From Fodinibacter sp963800505 (GTDB lineage: Bacteria > Actinomycetota > Actinomycetes > Actinomycetales > Dermatophilaceae), in assembly GCA_963800505.1 (NCBI GenBank), contig CAWDBL010000025.1, positions 1-64,000 on the forward strand: a DNA stretch of 64,000 nucleotides. The letters run 5' to 3'. Positions 47,269-56,801 of this stretch are shown here, one piece after another. Positions within the stretch are counted from its first letter, which is position 1, and every line of letters begins with the position of its first letter. The notes beneath the pieces were generated by a model. It made no database searches. It saw only the letters and a list, made by a program, of their open reading frames with translations, and was not told the DNA's origin. A program made the translations under genes and the position numbers.

Positions 47269-48539
47269 CCCTCGACGACCCACTTGGTCGTCGTCAGCTC
47301 GGGCAGGGCCATCGGGCCGCGGGCGTGCAGCTTCTGGGTCGAGATGCCGATCTCGGCGCCGAATCCGAACTCGCCGCCGTCGGTGAACCGGGTGCTCGCG
47401 TTGACCATGACCGCGGCGGCGTCGACCTCTGCGGTGAACCGGCGCGCGGCGGCACGGTCCTCGGTGACGATCGCCTCGGTGTGGCCCGAGCCGTAGCGGC
47501 GGATGTGGGCCAGCGCCGCGTCGAGGTCGTCGACCACGCCGACCGACATCTCCAGGCCGTGGAACTCGGTGGCGAAGTGCTCGTCGGTGACCGCGTCGTG
47601 GGCGACGCCCGCGGTGTCGGCCTGCGCACCGGCATCCGGGTCGGTGTGCAGGGCGACGCCCTCGCCGGACAGGGCGGCGAGCGCCTTGGGCAGGAACGCG
47701 GCGGCGACGTCGCGGTGCACGAGGAGCGACTCGGCCGCGTTGCAGACGCTGGGCCGGTGGGTCTTGGAGTTGACCGTGATGGCGAGGGCCTTGTCGAGGT
47801 CGGCCGCCCGGTCGACGTAGACGTGGCAGTTGCCGATGCCGGTCTCGATGACCGGGACGGTCGACTCGGTGACCACCGTCTGGATGAGGTCGGCGCCGCC
47901 ACGCGGGATGAGCAGGTCGACCAGGCCGCGGGCGGTCATCAGCGCGCGAACGGCGCCGTGGCCGCCCTCGAGGAGGCCGACGGAGTCGGCTGGCAGGCCC
48001 TGGCGCTCCAGGCTGGCGCGCAGCACCGCCACGGTGGCCCGGTTGGTGTCAGCGGCGGCGCTGCCACCACGCAGGATGACGGCGTTGCCGCTCTTCAGGC
48101 CCAGGCCCGCGGCGTCGACGGTGACGTTGGGCCGGGCCTCGTAGATCATGCCGACCACGCCCATCGGGACGCGGACCTGGCGGATCTGGAGCCCGTTGGC
48201 GAGGGTGGAGCCGCGCACGACCTCGCCGACGGGGTCGGGCAGAGCGGCGATGTCGCGCAGGGCCTGGGCGACGGCGGCAAGACGGGGCGGGTCGAGGCGC
48301 AGGCGGTCCTGGAGGCTGTCGGGCATGCCGTTCTCGCGGCCGCGGGCGAGGTCGCGCTCGTTGGCGGCGACGACCTCGTCGGTGGCGGCGTCGAGGTCGT
48401 CGGCGAGGGTGCGCAGCGCGGCGTCCTTCTCGGCGCGAGAGAGCAGGGCGAGTCGGCGCGAGGCGGTGCGGGCCGCCTCGGCGAGCTCGCGGACCCGCTC
48501 GACGTCAGCCGGGTCGATGCCGGAGGTGCGGTCAGCCAT
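47247..48539 (-). CDS. proA: Gamma-glutamyl phosphate reductase
   Basis: Second step of proline synthesis, NADPH-dependent reduction of glutamyl-5-phosphate. About 430 aa. RVPMGVVGMIYEARPNVTVD, SGNAVILRGGSAAADTNRAT, LLIPRGGADLIQTVVTE, catalytic cysteine in KTHRPSVCNAAESLLVHRD, and GEFGFGAEIGISTQKLHARG. ATG 48539 has GGAGGC almost touching it. It is separated from proB by a divergent pdxY gene and so has its own promoter. Confidence 0.95.
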   Translation of the reverse strand: MADRTSGIDPADVERVRELAEAARTASRRLALLSRAEKDAALRTLADDLDAATDEVVAANERDLARGRENGMPDSLQDRLRLDPPRLAAVAQALRDIAALPDPVGEVVRGSTLANGLQIRQVRVPMGVVGMIYEARPNVTVDAAGLGLKSGNAVILRGGSAAADTNRATVAVLRASLERQGLPADSVGLLEGGHGAVRALMTARGLVDLLIPRGGADLIQTVVTESTVPVIETGIGNCHVYVDRAADLDKALAITVNSKTHRPSVCNAAESLLVHRDVAAAFLPKALAALSGEGVALHTDPDAGAQADTAGVAHDAVTDEHFATEFHGLEMSVGVVDDLDAALAHIRRYGSGHTEAIVTEDRAAARRFTAEVDAAAVMVNASTRFTDGGEFGFGAEIGISTQKLHARGPMALPELTTTKWVVEGDGQIRV

Positions 48540-48643
48540 GCCTCCAAGGGTATGCCGCGCTGCCGGCGGCCGCGGAGCGCCGCCCACGGCTCGGGCGGCG
48601 GACAGGCAGCCGGAGGCGGGCCAAGAGAGAAGTGTTCGCCGCC

Positions 48644-48738
48644 CTATTGGATGCTCACCACCGGTGAGCAACTTTCAAAGTTGCTCACCGGTGGCGAGCA
48701 ACTTTCACAGTTGCTCACTGAGGGGGTGCATCCAATAG
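48644..48738. repeat. Nested palindromic element between proA and pdxY
   Basis: Outer arms CTATTGGATGC (48644-48654) and GCATCCAATAG (48728-48738). Inside, CACCGGTGAGCAACTTT (48659-48675) and its exact complement (48677-48693) surround one base, and a second hairpin, GAGCAACT/AGTTGCTC (48696-48716), repeats the inner word. The two inner hairpins look like tandem copies of one unit. It lies between divergent genes, so it is not a terminator. Confidence 0.85.
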
Positions 48739-48912
48739 CGGCCGGGAGACGACTCATTGGCGCCGCCCAGGAACCGCTTGTACGGGGAGGTCCGGCACTG
48801 GGCGGCCTTGTATGGGCGGCGCCTCGCGGGCCGCGCCCCAGCTGCCACAGGCACCTCAGGCAGCTTCGACCGCCCGCCGCGGTCGCGTCCACCCGGGTGC
48901 GAGGATGGGCCG

Positions 48913-49767
48913 GTGACGACGATCCTGTCCATCCAGTCCTCGGTGGCCTACGGCCACGTCGGCAACTCCGCCGCCGTCTTCCCGCTCCAGCGGCTCGGCG
49001 TCGAGGTGTGGCCCGTGCACACCGTGCACTTCTCCAACCACACCGGCTACGGCGCCTGGCGCGGCCCGCTCATGGCCCCGGAGGACGTCCGAGAGGTCGT
49101 CACCGGCATCGAGGAGCGGGGCGCCCTGCCCGAGGTCGACGCCGTGCTGTCCGGCTACCAGGGCGGCGAGCAGATCGGCGAGGTCATCCTCGACGCCGTC
49201 GCCCGCACCAAGGCCGCCAACCCGGCCGCCATCTACGCCTGCGACCCGGTCATGGGCAACGCGGCCTCCGGCTGCTTCGTGCACCCGGCGATCCCCGTGC
49301 TGCTGCGCGAGAAGGTCGTGCCCAAGGCCGACCTGATCACCCCCAACCAGTTCGAGCTCGGCTTCCTCACCGAGACCGACCCGGGCGACCTCGACTCCAC
49401 CCTCGCCTCCGTCGAGCGGGCCCGCGAGATGGGCCCGAACACGGTGCTCGTCACCAGCGTGCTGCGACCCGACCGGCCCGAGGGCACCATCGAGATGCTC
49501 GCCGTGCACGGCGACGGCGCGTGGATCGTGCAGACCCCCCAGCTGCCGATGAAGGCCAACGGCTCCGGTGACGTCACCGCGGCCCTGTTCACCGCCCACC
49601 TCCTCCAGACCCAGGATGCCGGCCTCGCCCTTGGCCGCACCGTCTCGAGCGTCTTCGACCTGCTCACGACCACGCACGAGTCGGGCCGCCGCGAGCTGCA
49701 GCTCGTGCAGAGCCAGGACGCGATCGCCCACCCGCGGATGCAGTTCGAGGTGCAGCAGCTGCGCTAG
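48913..49767 (+). CDS. pdxY: Pyridoxal kinase
   Basis: Ribokinase-fold kinase of the B6 salvage pathway, about 284 aa. ILSIQSSVAYGHVGNSAAVF at the N-terminus is the pyridoxal-binding signature, VDAVLSGYQGGEQIGEVIL, YACDPVMGN, ADLITPNQFELGFLTETD, and the ATP/anion-hole motif KANGSGDVTAALFTAHL with the catalytic Asp. GTG start 48913. It lies, in reverse orientation, between proB and proA, an unusual place. Confidence 0.93.
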   Translation: MTTILSIQSSVAYGHVGNSAAVFPLQRLGVEVWPVHTVHFSNHTGYGAWRGPLMAPEDVREVVTGIEERGALPEVDAVLSGYQGGEQIGEVILDAVARTKAANPAAIYACDPVMGNAASGCFVHPAIPVLLREKVVPKADLITPNQFELGFLTETDPGDLDSTLASVERAREMGPNTVLVTSVLRPDRPEGTIEMLAVHGDGAWIVQTPQLPMKANGSGDVTAALFTAHLLQTQDAGLALGRTVSSVFDLLTTTHESGRRELQLVQSQDAIAHPRMQFEVQQLR

Positions 49768-49771
49768 CCGC

Positions 49772-50902
49772 TCAGAGCACCACGAGGTCGTCGCGGTGGA
49801 TGACCTCGCGCTCGTAGGCCGGCCCGAGCTCACGGGCCAGGTCGCGCGTCGACCGCCCGAGCAGCCGGGGCAGCTCCGCCGAGGCGTAGTTGACCAGCCC
49901 GCGGGCGATGACCAGCCCCTCGGGCGTGCACACGTCGACGGGGTCCCCGGCCGCGAACGCCCCCTCGACCCCGGTGATCCCGGCGGGCAGCAGCGACTTG
50001 CGCCGCACCGTCACCGCCGCGACCGCGCCGTCGTCGAGCACCAGCCGACCACGCGCCGTCGTCGCGTGCGCCAGCCAGCGCTTGCGCGACGCCCGCGTGG
50101 CGGCCGCCGGGGCGAACACCGTGCCGAGGTCAGCACCCGACAGCGCCGCCGTCACGTCGGCGAGCCGGGTCAACAGCGTCGGGATGCCGGCCGCACCCGC
50201 GATGCCGGCCGCCTCCACCTTGGTCACCATGCCGCCGCTGCCCACCGACGACCCGGTGCCGCCGATCGTGACCGCGTCGAGGTCGTCGGTCGTCGCGACG
50301 AGCGGCACCCGGCGCGAGCCCCCGCGCGACGGCGGCCCGTCGTAGAGCGCGTCGACGTCGGTCAGCAGCACCAGCCCGTCGGCCGCCACCAGGTCGCTCA
50401 CCAGAGCCGCCAGCCGGTCGTTGTCGCCGAACCGGATCTCGTGGGTGGCGACCGTGTCGTTCTCGTTGACGATCGGCACGATGCCGAGCTCGAGCAGCCG
50501 CTCCAGGGTGCGCCGGGCGTTGGTGTAGTGCGTGCGCCGGGTGACGTCGTCGGCGGTGAGCAGCACCTGCCCGACGGTCAGCCCGTGCGCGGAGAAGGCC
50601 GCCTGGTAGGCCGCGACCAGCGCCCCCTGCCCCACCGACGCCGCCGCCTGCTGGGTGGCCAGGTCGGACGGCCGCCGCGCCAGCCCCAGCGGGCGGATGC
50701 CGGCCGCGATCGCGCCGGACGACACCAGCACCACCTGGTGCCCCGCCGCGCGGCGCGCCGCCAGCACGTCGACCAGGGCACCGAGCGCGTCGACGTCCAG
50801 GGGTCCGCCGTCGGCCGTCGTCAACGACGAGGACCCCACCTTGACCACGAGGCGGTGCCCCTCGCCCACGGTGCGCCGCAGGCGCGCGGCGGTGTCCGGC
50901 AT
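49772..50902 (-). CDS. proB: Glutamate 5-kinase
   Basis: First step of proline synthesis. About 376 aa. Amino-acid-kinase domain (HRLVVKVGSSSLTTADGGP, VVLVSSGAIAAGIRPLGL, VPIVNENDTVATHEIRFGDN, GSGGMVTKVEAAGIAGAAGI) and a C-terminal PUA domain from about residue 285 (GRLVLDDGAVAAVTVRRKSL, VCTPEGLVIARGLVNYASAE). It is 5 nt downstream of obgE on the same strand and so co-transcribed, as usual in actinomycetes. Confidence 0.95.
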   Translation of the reverse strand: MPDTAARLRRTVGEGHRLVVKVGSSSLTTADGGPLDVDALGALVDVLAARRAAGHQVVLVSSGAIAAGIRPLGLARRPSDLATQQAAASVGQGALVAAYQAAFSAHGLTVGQVLLTADDVTRRTHYTNARRTLERLLELGIVPIVNENDTVATHEIRFGDNDRLAALVSDLVAADGLVLLTDVDALYDGPPSRGGSRRVPLVATTDDLDAVTIGGTGSSVGSGGMVTKVEAAGIAGAAGIPTLLTRLADVTAALSGADLGTVFAPAAATRASRKRWLAHATTARGRLVLDDGAVAAVTVRRKSLLPAGITGVEGAFAAGDPVDVCTPEGLVIARGLVNYASAELPRLLGRSTRDLARELGPAYEREVIHRDDLVVL

Positions 50903-50907
50903 CCGGC

Positions 50908-52434
50908 TCAGTCCTCGTCGGCCACGGACGCCCAGTGCCCGGCGTCGCGCTCCTGCGCCAGCTCGGTGCGAGCCGCGGTCTGGGCGTCCTTGCGGGCGTG
51001 GAAGTGCGCCCGGCGCTCGTCGCGGGTCTTGCGCCCGCCCTCGGCCTCGAGCCGCACGTCGCTGCCGCGCGGGCCGCCGAGCAGCTCGGCGCCGGCTGAC
51101 ATGGTCGGCTCCCAGTCGAAGACCACGGCGTTGTCCTCGGGGCCGATCAGCACCGTCGAGCCCGACACGGCACCGGCCTTGAGCAGCGCGTCCTCGACCC
51201 CGAGCCGGCTGAGCCGGTCGGCGAGGTAGCCCACGGCCTCGTCGTTGGAGAAGTCGGTCTGGTTGATCCAGCGCCGGGGACGCTCGCCGAGCACCCGGAA
51301 GACCTCGCCGTCAGGGGTGTTCTCGCGGCGCACGACGAACCCGGCGTCGTCGACGGCGACCGGCCGGATGACGACGCGCGGGCGCTCGATGACCCGCGCC
51401 TCGATCTCGGCCCGGGCGGCGAGCACGTGACGGGCCAGGGCGAAGGTGAGCTCCTTGAGCCCGGTGTGCGCGACCGCCGAGACGATGTGCACCTCCAGGC
51501 CGCGCTCCTCGAGCAGGGGCCGCACCATCTCGGCGAGGTCGAGCGCGTCGGGCACGTCGGCCTTGTTGAGCACGACGACGCGGGTGCGGTCCGACAGCGG
51601 CCGGCCCCCGAGCGAGTCGTCGGTGACGTAGGCGGCGAGCTCGGCCTCGATCACCTCGAGGTCGGTCATCGGGTCGCGGTTGGGCTCGAGCGTCGCGCAG
51701 TCGACGACGTGCACCAGCACCGAGCAGCGTTCGACGTGGCGCAGGAACTCCAGGCCCAGGCCCTTGCCCTCGCTGGCGCCCGGGATCAGCCCGGGCACGT
51801 CGGCCATCGTGAACCGCTGCGAGCCGGCGGTGACGACCCCGAGGTTGGGCACCAGGGTGGTGAACGGGTAGTCGGCGATCTTGGGCCGCGCGGCCGACAT
51901 CACCGACACGAGCGAGGACTTGCCGGCGCTCGGGAAGCCGATCAGGGCGACGTCGGCGAGCGACTTGAGCTCGAGCACGATGTCGATGGACTCGCCCGGC
52001 TCACCGAGCAGCGCGAAGCCGGGCGCCTTGCGCCGAGGAGACGCCAGCGCCTTGTTGCCCAGGCCGCCGCGGCCGCCCCGGGCCACGACGAAGGTGGCGT
52101 CGTGCCCGACCAGGTCGGCGAGCACGGCACCGGTGCCGTCCTTGACCACGGTGCCCTCGGGCACCGGCAGCACCAGGTCGGCGCCGTCGGCGCCGTTGCG
52201 CTCGTCGCCGCCACCGGGCTTGCCGTTGGTGGCCTTGCGGTGCGGGGTGTGGTGGTAGTCGAGCAGGGTGGTCGACTGCGGGTCGACGGCCAGGATGACC
52301 GAGCCGCCCTTGCCGCCGTTGCCGCCGTCGGGGCCGCCGAGCGGCTTGAACTTCTCACGCTTGACCGAGGCCACGCCGTGGCCACCGTTCCCGGCGGCGA
52401 CGTGCAGCACGACGCGGTCGACGAAGGTCGTCAT
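50908..52434 (-). CDS. obgE: GTPase ObgE/CgtA
   Basis: Essential ribosome-assembly and stress GTPase, about 508 aa. Glycine-rich Obg domain (VLHVAAGNGGHGVASVKREK, GPDGGNGGKGGSVILAV), G domain with G1 GFPSAGKSSLVSVM, G3 DVPGLIPGASEGKGLG and NKADVPD, then an OCT domain (EVFRVLGERPRRWINQTDFS) and a charged C-terminal tail typical of actinobacterial Obg. ATG 52434. It is linked with rpmA/rplU upstream, with a hairpin in between. Confidence 0.96.
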   Translation of the reverse strand: MTTFVDRVVLHVAAGNGGHGVASVKREKFKPLGGPDGGNGGKGGSVILAVDPQSTTLLDYHHTPHRKATNGKPGGGDERNGADGADLVLPVPEGTVVKDGTGAVLADLVGHDATFVVARGGRGGLGNKALASPRRKAPGFALLGEPGESIDIVLELKSLADVALIGFPSAGKSSLVSVMSAARPKIADYPFTTLVPNLGVVTAGSQRFTMADVPGLIPGASEGKGLGLEFLRHVERCSVLVHVVDCATLEPNRDPMTDLEVIEAELAAYVTDDSLGGRPLSDRTRVVVLNKADVPDALDLAEMVRPLLEERGLEVHIVSAVAHTGLKELTFALARHVLAARAEIEARVIERPRVVIRPVAVDDAGFVVRRENTPDGEVFRVLGERPRRWINQTDFSNDEAVGYLADRLSRLGVEDALLKAGAVSGSTVLIGPEDNAVVFDWEPTMSAGAELLGGPRGSDVRLEAEGGRKTRDERRAHFHARKDAQTAARTELAQERDAGHWASVADED

Positions 52435-52479
52435 GCTTCTCGCTCCTCAGGGTCTTCGTGGATCTGTTCTGGGATGCCG

Positions 52480-52511
52480 CGAGGGGCGGGCCTTCAGCGG
52501 CCCGCCCCTCG
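52480..52511 (-). terminator. Hairpin between rpmA and obgE
   Basis: CGAGGGGCGGGCC (52480-52492) and its complement (52499-52511) form a perfect 13-bp stem with a 6-nt loop, downstream of rpmA. Probably a partial terminator separating ribosomal-protein from obgE expression. Confidence 0.75.
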
Positions 52512-52555
52512 ACAGCGTGGTTCTGCGGCCGGGTGACGAGCACCCGGCGCCGGAG

Positions 52556-52825
52556 TCACTCCGCGGCGACGGTCTCCGCCGGGATGATGTTGACGGTCTT
52601 GCGGCCGCGCTTGGTGCCGAACTTCACCGCACCCGCGACGAGCGCGAACAGCGTGTCGTCGCCGCCACGGCCGACGCCGTCGCCGGGGTGGAAGTGCGTG
52701 CCGCGCTGGCGGACGAGGATCTCGCCGGCGTTGACGGCCTGGCCGCCGAAGCGCTTGACGCCGAGGTACTGGGCGTTGCTGTCGCGACCGTTGCGGGTCG
52801 AGGACGCACCCTTCTTGTGTGCCAT
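52556..52825 (-). CDS. rpmA: 50S ribosomal protein L27
   Basis: 89 aa. MAHKKGASSTRNGRDSNAQY is the canonical N-terminus without the extra cleaved leader found in some Firmicutes, followed by LGVKRFGGQAVNAGEILVRQ and RGTHFHPGDGVGRGGDDTLF. Its flexible N-terminus reaches the peptidyl-transferase centre. Co-transcribed with rplU, 37 nt upstream. Confidence 0.98.
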   Translation of the reverse strand: MAHKKGASSTRNGRDSNAQYLGVKRFGGQAVNAGEILVRQRGTHFHPGDGVGRGGDDTLFALVAGAVKFGTKRGRKTVNIIPAETVAAE

Positions 52826-52862
52826 GTCAGTAGTCCTTGTGTGTCAGTGGTTCGAAACGGGC

Positions 52863-53168
52863 TCAGGCGTCGATCGCGGTGATCTTGACCTGGGTCAGCG
52901 GCTGGCGGTGACCCTGGCGCTTGCGGTAACCGGTCTTGTTCTTGTACTTCAGGATCGTGATCTTGGGACCCTTGGCGGCCTTGACGACCTCAGCGGTGAC
53001 CTTGACCTTGGCGAGCTTGCTCGCGTCGCTCGTGACGGTTCCCCCGTCGACGACGAGCAGCGGCTGCAGCTGCACGGTGTCACCGGCCTGGCCGATCTTG
53101 TCGATGAGCAGGACGTCGCCGACGGAGACCTTCTCCTGGCGACCACCTGCGCGCACAATCGCGTACAC
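52863..53168 (-). CDS. rplU: 50S ribosomal protein L21
   Basis: 101 aa from GTG 53168: MYAIVRAGGRQEKVSVGDVL, then VVKAAKGPKITILKYKNKTG and YRKRQGHRQPLTQVKITAID, the diagnostic C-terminal L21 block. GTG start with AAAGTGAGTACGAAAC upstream. First gene of the rplU-rpmA unit; rne lies upstream on the same strand. Confidence 0.97.
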   Translation of the reverse strand: MYAIVRAGGRQEKVSVGDVLLIDKIGQAGDTVQLQPLLVVDGGTVTSDASKLAKVKVTAEVVKAAKGPKITILKYKNKTGYRKRQGHRQPLTQVKITAIDA

Positions 53169-53302
53169 GTTTCGTACTCACTTTCGCTACGGGAGCGCTC
53201 TCTGGGAAACCGGCTGATGTGACTCCCGCTTACGACACAGGACATCGGCTCGGTGGGCGCACCGACTGTCGAGACTACCGGTGCCGATAGTGGGCGGCCA
53301 AA

Positions 53303-56300
53303 TCAGTGGGCGGGCACCTCGGTCGGCTCGGTGCCGGCGGCGCTGCTGCCGTCGTCGGATGCCGTTGCGCGCGGCGGTCCCGCCGGGGCGACCACCCGGC
53401 CGCGCTTGCGGCGGGCTCGAGGAGCCACCGCCACCGGCTCGGGTGCGGCGACGACCGGGTCGGGCTCGGCGACGACCGGGTCGGGCTCGCCGGCGACCGG
53501 CGCGGCGTCCACCGCGTCGTCGACGGAGGGCTCCACGGCGGCGCCGTCCAGCGGTGCGGCGCGGACGGGCGACGCCGGGTCGACGATCGGCACGGCATCC
53601 GCCGCCTCGGCGTCGACGACCGGCTCGCTGTCGACTCCGGATGCCGGCTCGGCTCCGGGCTCGACAGCAACGGCGGTGGCGTCGGCATCGGTCGTCGCGT
53701 CGAAGGAGGTCTGGGCCACGGCGGCCTTCTCCTGCTCGGTGGCGCTGGAGTCGTCGAGGTCGGTCGTGGCCTCACCGGCCTCGGCGCGGCGCAGGGCCGC
53801 GGCGTGCGCGGCCGCGGCGATCTGGGCCGCGGTGGGCCCGGAGCGATGGCCCTCGTCGCCGGTCGGACCGTTGCCGCCGTTGCCGCCGTTACCGGGCTGG
53901 GGCGTGCCGGTGGTGGTGCCGCGACGGCCGCGCCCGGAGCGGGACGCGCCGGAGTCGCTGCTGCCGCCACCGTTGGCGCCGCTGCGGTCGATCGGCTCGG
54001 TGTGCACGACGATGCCGCGCCCGCCGCAGTGCTCGCACTGCTCGGAGAACACCTCGACCAGGCCGGAGCCGACCCGCTTGCGGGTCATCTGCACCAGTCC
54101 GAGCGAGGTGACCTCGGCGACCTGGTGCTTGGTGCGGTCGCGCCCGAGGCACTCGAGCAGCCGGCGCACGACGAGGTCGCGGTTGGACTCCAGGACCATG
54201 TCGATGAAGTCGATGACGATGATGCCGCCGATGTCGCGCAACCGCAGCTGGCGCACGATCTCCTCGGCCGCCTCGAGGTTGTTCTTGGTGACGGTCTCCT
54301 CGAGGTTGCCACCGGAGCCGACGAACTTGCCGGTGTTGACGTCGACCACGGTCATCGCCTCGGTGCGGTCGATGACCAGCGAGCCGCCCGAGGGCAGCCA
54401 CACCTTGCGGTCCATCGCCTTGGCGAGCGACTCGTCGATGCGGTGCGCCGCGAAGACGTCCTCCTCGGCGGTCCAGCGCTGCAGGCGCGGCGCGAGGTCG
54501 GGGGCGACGTCCTCGACGTACTGGCTGACCTCGCCCCACGCCTTGTCGCCGGAGACGACCAGGGAGGTGAAGTCCTCGGTGAACACGTCGCGGATGACGC
54601 GCACGGTGAGGTCGGGCTCGCCGTGCAGCAGCACCGGGGCGCCGCCGCTGCCGGCCTTCTTGGCGCCGGCCGACGCGGCCTTGGCCTTGATCTTGTCCCA
54701 GATCTTGGTGAGCCGCTCGACGTCGGCGCGCAGCTCCTCCTCGGAGGCACCTTCGGCGGCGGTGCGCACGATGACACCGGCGGAGTCGGGCACGACCTCC
54801 TTCAGGATCGCCTTGAGCCGGGCCCGCTCGGTGTCGGGCAGCTTGCGCGAGATGCCGGTCATCTGGCCCTCGGGCACGTAGACCAGGTAACGGCCGGGCA
54901 GGCTGATCTGCGAGGTGAGCCGGGCGCCCTTGTGGCCGATCGGGTCCTTGGTGACCTGGGCGAGCACGGTGTCGCCCGAGCTCAGCGCGTTCTCGATACG
55001 GCGCGCTGAGCCGCCCTCGAGCCCGGCGGCGTCCCAGTTGACCTCACCGGCGTAGAGCACCGCGTTGCGGCCCTTGCCGATGTCGACGAAGGCGGCCTCC
55101 ATCGACGGCAGCACGTTCTGCACCCGGCCGAGGTAGACGTTGCCGGCCATGGATGCCGTGGTCTCGCGCGAGACGTAGTGCTCGACGAGCACGCCGTCCT
55201 CGAGCACGCCGATCTGGGTGCGGTCGCCGCGGCCGCGCACGACCATGACCCGCTCGACGCTCTCGCGGCGGGCGAGGAACTCGGCCTCGGTGATGATCGT
55301 GCGGCGCCGGCCGGCCTCGCGGCCCTCGCGGCGACGCTGCTTCTTGGCCTCCAGGCGGGTCGAGCCCTTGACCGCGGTCGGCTCGTCGCGCTGGCTGCGC
55401 GGCTCGCGCACCCGGGTGGTGGTGCCGGGCGGGTCGTCGTTGTCGCCGTCGCCGGACGCGCCACCGCGGCGGCGGCGCCGACGCCGACGGCTGGTGCCGC
55501 CGTCACCGTCGTCACCCTGCTCGTCGGGGCCGGTGTCCCCTGAGTCGTCGGTGGACTCCCCCGAGGAGTCGGAGGCGCTGCCCTGCTCGTCGTCGCTCGA
55601 GCTGCGGCCGCGGCGCCCGCGTCCGCCACGGCGCCGGCGGCTGCGCGAGCCGCCCTCGCCCTCGTCGGTGGCGCCGTCGTCGGGGCCGCGGTCGCCCGTC
55701 GCGCCGTCGGCCTGCTCGGTGTTCGCCTCGCCGTCGGCGGCCTCGGTCACGTCGCTGGGCTCGGTGCCCTCGCCGCCCTGGCCCTGGCCGCTGCGCGCAC
55801 CACGCCCGCCACGCCCACCCCGGCTGCGGCGGCCGCTGCGGGGCTCGGCCACCTCGGCGGGGGCCTCGTCGTCGGCGGGGGCGTCGGGCTCGGTGCTCGC
55901 TGCCGGGGGCTCCTGCTCGGCGACCCGCTCGGCGGGGGCCTGCACGGGCGCGGTGGCCCGGCGGCGGCGGGGGGTGACCTGCTCGGGCGCCTGGAAGAGC
56001 ACGCCGAAGCTGGGCACCACCGGGGAGTCCTCGGCCTCCGCGACGGGCTCGGGCGCCTCGCTCTGCACGTCCTGCTCGACGTCGAGGGCGTCGTCGTCGA
56101 TGACGGCCTCACCGGTGTGCGCCAGCGGCGCCAGCAGCTCGTCGTCGGACGCCGCGGGGGCGTCCTCGGTTCCCGGCTCAGCGGCGGGCTCCGGGGCCTT
56201 CGCGGCCTTGGTCGCCTTGCGGGTCCGCTTGGCGGGGGCCTTGCTCGCGGACTTCTTCGTGGTGGTGTTCGTGGTCGCAGCCTCGGTGGGCACAGCCTCG

Positions 56301-56638
56301 GGGCTCGCCGCAGCCTCGGTGGTCGCCGCAGCCTTGGCAGTTGACTTCTTGGTGGCTCGCTTGCGGGGAGCCTTCTTCACCGGCGCCTCGGCGTCGGGCG
56401 CGATCGGGTCGGCGTCGGCGATCGCAACGGCCACGGCATTCGGCTCGGCGGCGGCATCCGGCAAGGCGTCGGTGACGACTCCGGCATCCGGGGCGGCCTC
56501 GGGGGCGGCGGCCTTCTTGGTGGCGCGACGCCGCTTGGGCTTCTCCGCGGGTGCCGACGCGTCGGCGCCGGGGACGTCGACCGCGAGGACGGCATCCGCG
56601 GTGGCGTCGGTGGTGGGCTGGTCGTTCTCGGAAGCCAT
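53303..56638 (-). CDS. rne: Ribonuclease E/G family protein
   Basis: About 1111 aa, the long actinobacterial type with disordered flanks. Residues 1-470 are Ala/Glu/Lys- and Arg-rich low complexity (KRRRATKKAAAPEAAP, RSRRRRGGRGRRGRSS). The S1 domain starts near GNVYLGRVQNVLPSMEAAFV. Catalytic aspartates lie in VVDVNTGKFVGSGGNLEETV and GGIIVIDFIDMVLESNRDLV, and the zinc-link cysteines in EQCEHCGGRGIVVHTEP. The acidic C-terminal 250 residues are again disordered. Endoribonuclease for mRNA decay and rRNA/tRNA maturation. In the classic rne-rplU-rpmA-obgE order. Confidence 0.95.
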   Translation of the reverse strand: MASENDQPTTDATADAVLAVDVPGADASAPAEKPKRRRATKKAAAPEAAPDAGVVTDALPDAAAEPNAVAVAIADADPIAPDAEAPVKKAPRKRATKKSTAKAAATTEAAASPEAVPTEAATTNTTTKKSASKAPAKRTRKATKAAKAPEPAAEPGTEDAPAASDDELLAPLAHTGEAVIDDDALDVEQDVQSEAPEPVAEAEDSPVVPSFGVLFQAPEQVTPRRRRATAPVQAPAERVAEQEPPAASTEPDAPADDEAPAEVAEPRSGRRSRGGRGGRGARSGQGQGGEGTEPSDVTEAADGEANTEQADGATGDRGPDDGATDEGEGGSRSRRRRGGRGRRGRSSSDDEQGSASDSSGESTDDSGDTGPDEQGDDGDGGTSRRRRRRRRGGASGDGDNDDPPGTTTRVREPRSQRDEPTAVKGSTRLEAKKQRRREGREAGRRRTIITEAEFLARRESVERVMVVRGRGDRTQIGVLEDGVLVEHYVSRETTASMAGNVYLGRVQNVLPSMEAAFVDIGKGRNAVLYAGEVNWDAAGLEGGSARRIENALSSGDTVLAQVTKDPIGHKGARLTSQISLPGRYLVYVPEGQMTGISRKLPDTERARLKAILKEVVPDSAGVIVRTAAEGASEEELRADVERLTKIWDKIKAKAASAGAKKAGSGGAPVLLHGEPDLTVRVIRDVFTEDFTSLVVSGDKAWGEVSQYVEDVAPDLAPRLQRWTAEEDVFAAHRIDESLAKAMDRKVWLPSGGSLVIDRTEAMTVVDVNTGKFVGSGGNLEETVTKNNLEAAEEIVRQLRLRDIGGIIVIDFIDMVLESNRDLVVRRLLECLGRDRTKHQVAEVTSLGLVQMTRKRVGSGLVEVFSEQCEHCGGRGIVVHTEPIDRSGANGGGSSDSGASRSGRGRRGTTTGTPQPGNGGNGGNGPTGDEGHRSGPTAAQIAAAAHAAALRRAEAGEATTDLDDSSATEQEKAAVAQTSFDATTDADATAVAVEPGAEPASGVDSEPVVDAEAADAVPIVDPASPVRAAPLDGAAVEPSVDDAVDAAPVAGEPDPVVAEPDPVVAAPEPVAVAPRARRKRGRVVAPAGPPRATASDDGSSAAGTEPTEVPAH

Positions 56639-56801
56639 CGGGGGCTCCTTTCGTCACCCACGTGGCGACGCCCACACCGGCTCCGGCCTGCAAAACGACC
56701 GGCTCCGCGTCGACCGCGTGGTGCGATCGGATCGTGCGGGGCGCACCCCGTACGGAAGTCGACTAGCTGCCCCGGAGCGGCTCGCGCGGGCGGCGCGGCA
56801 C

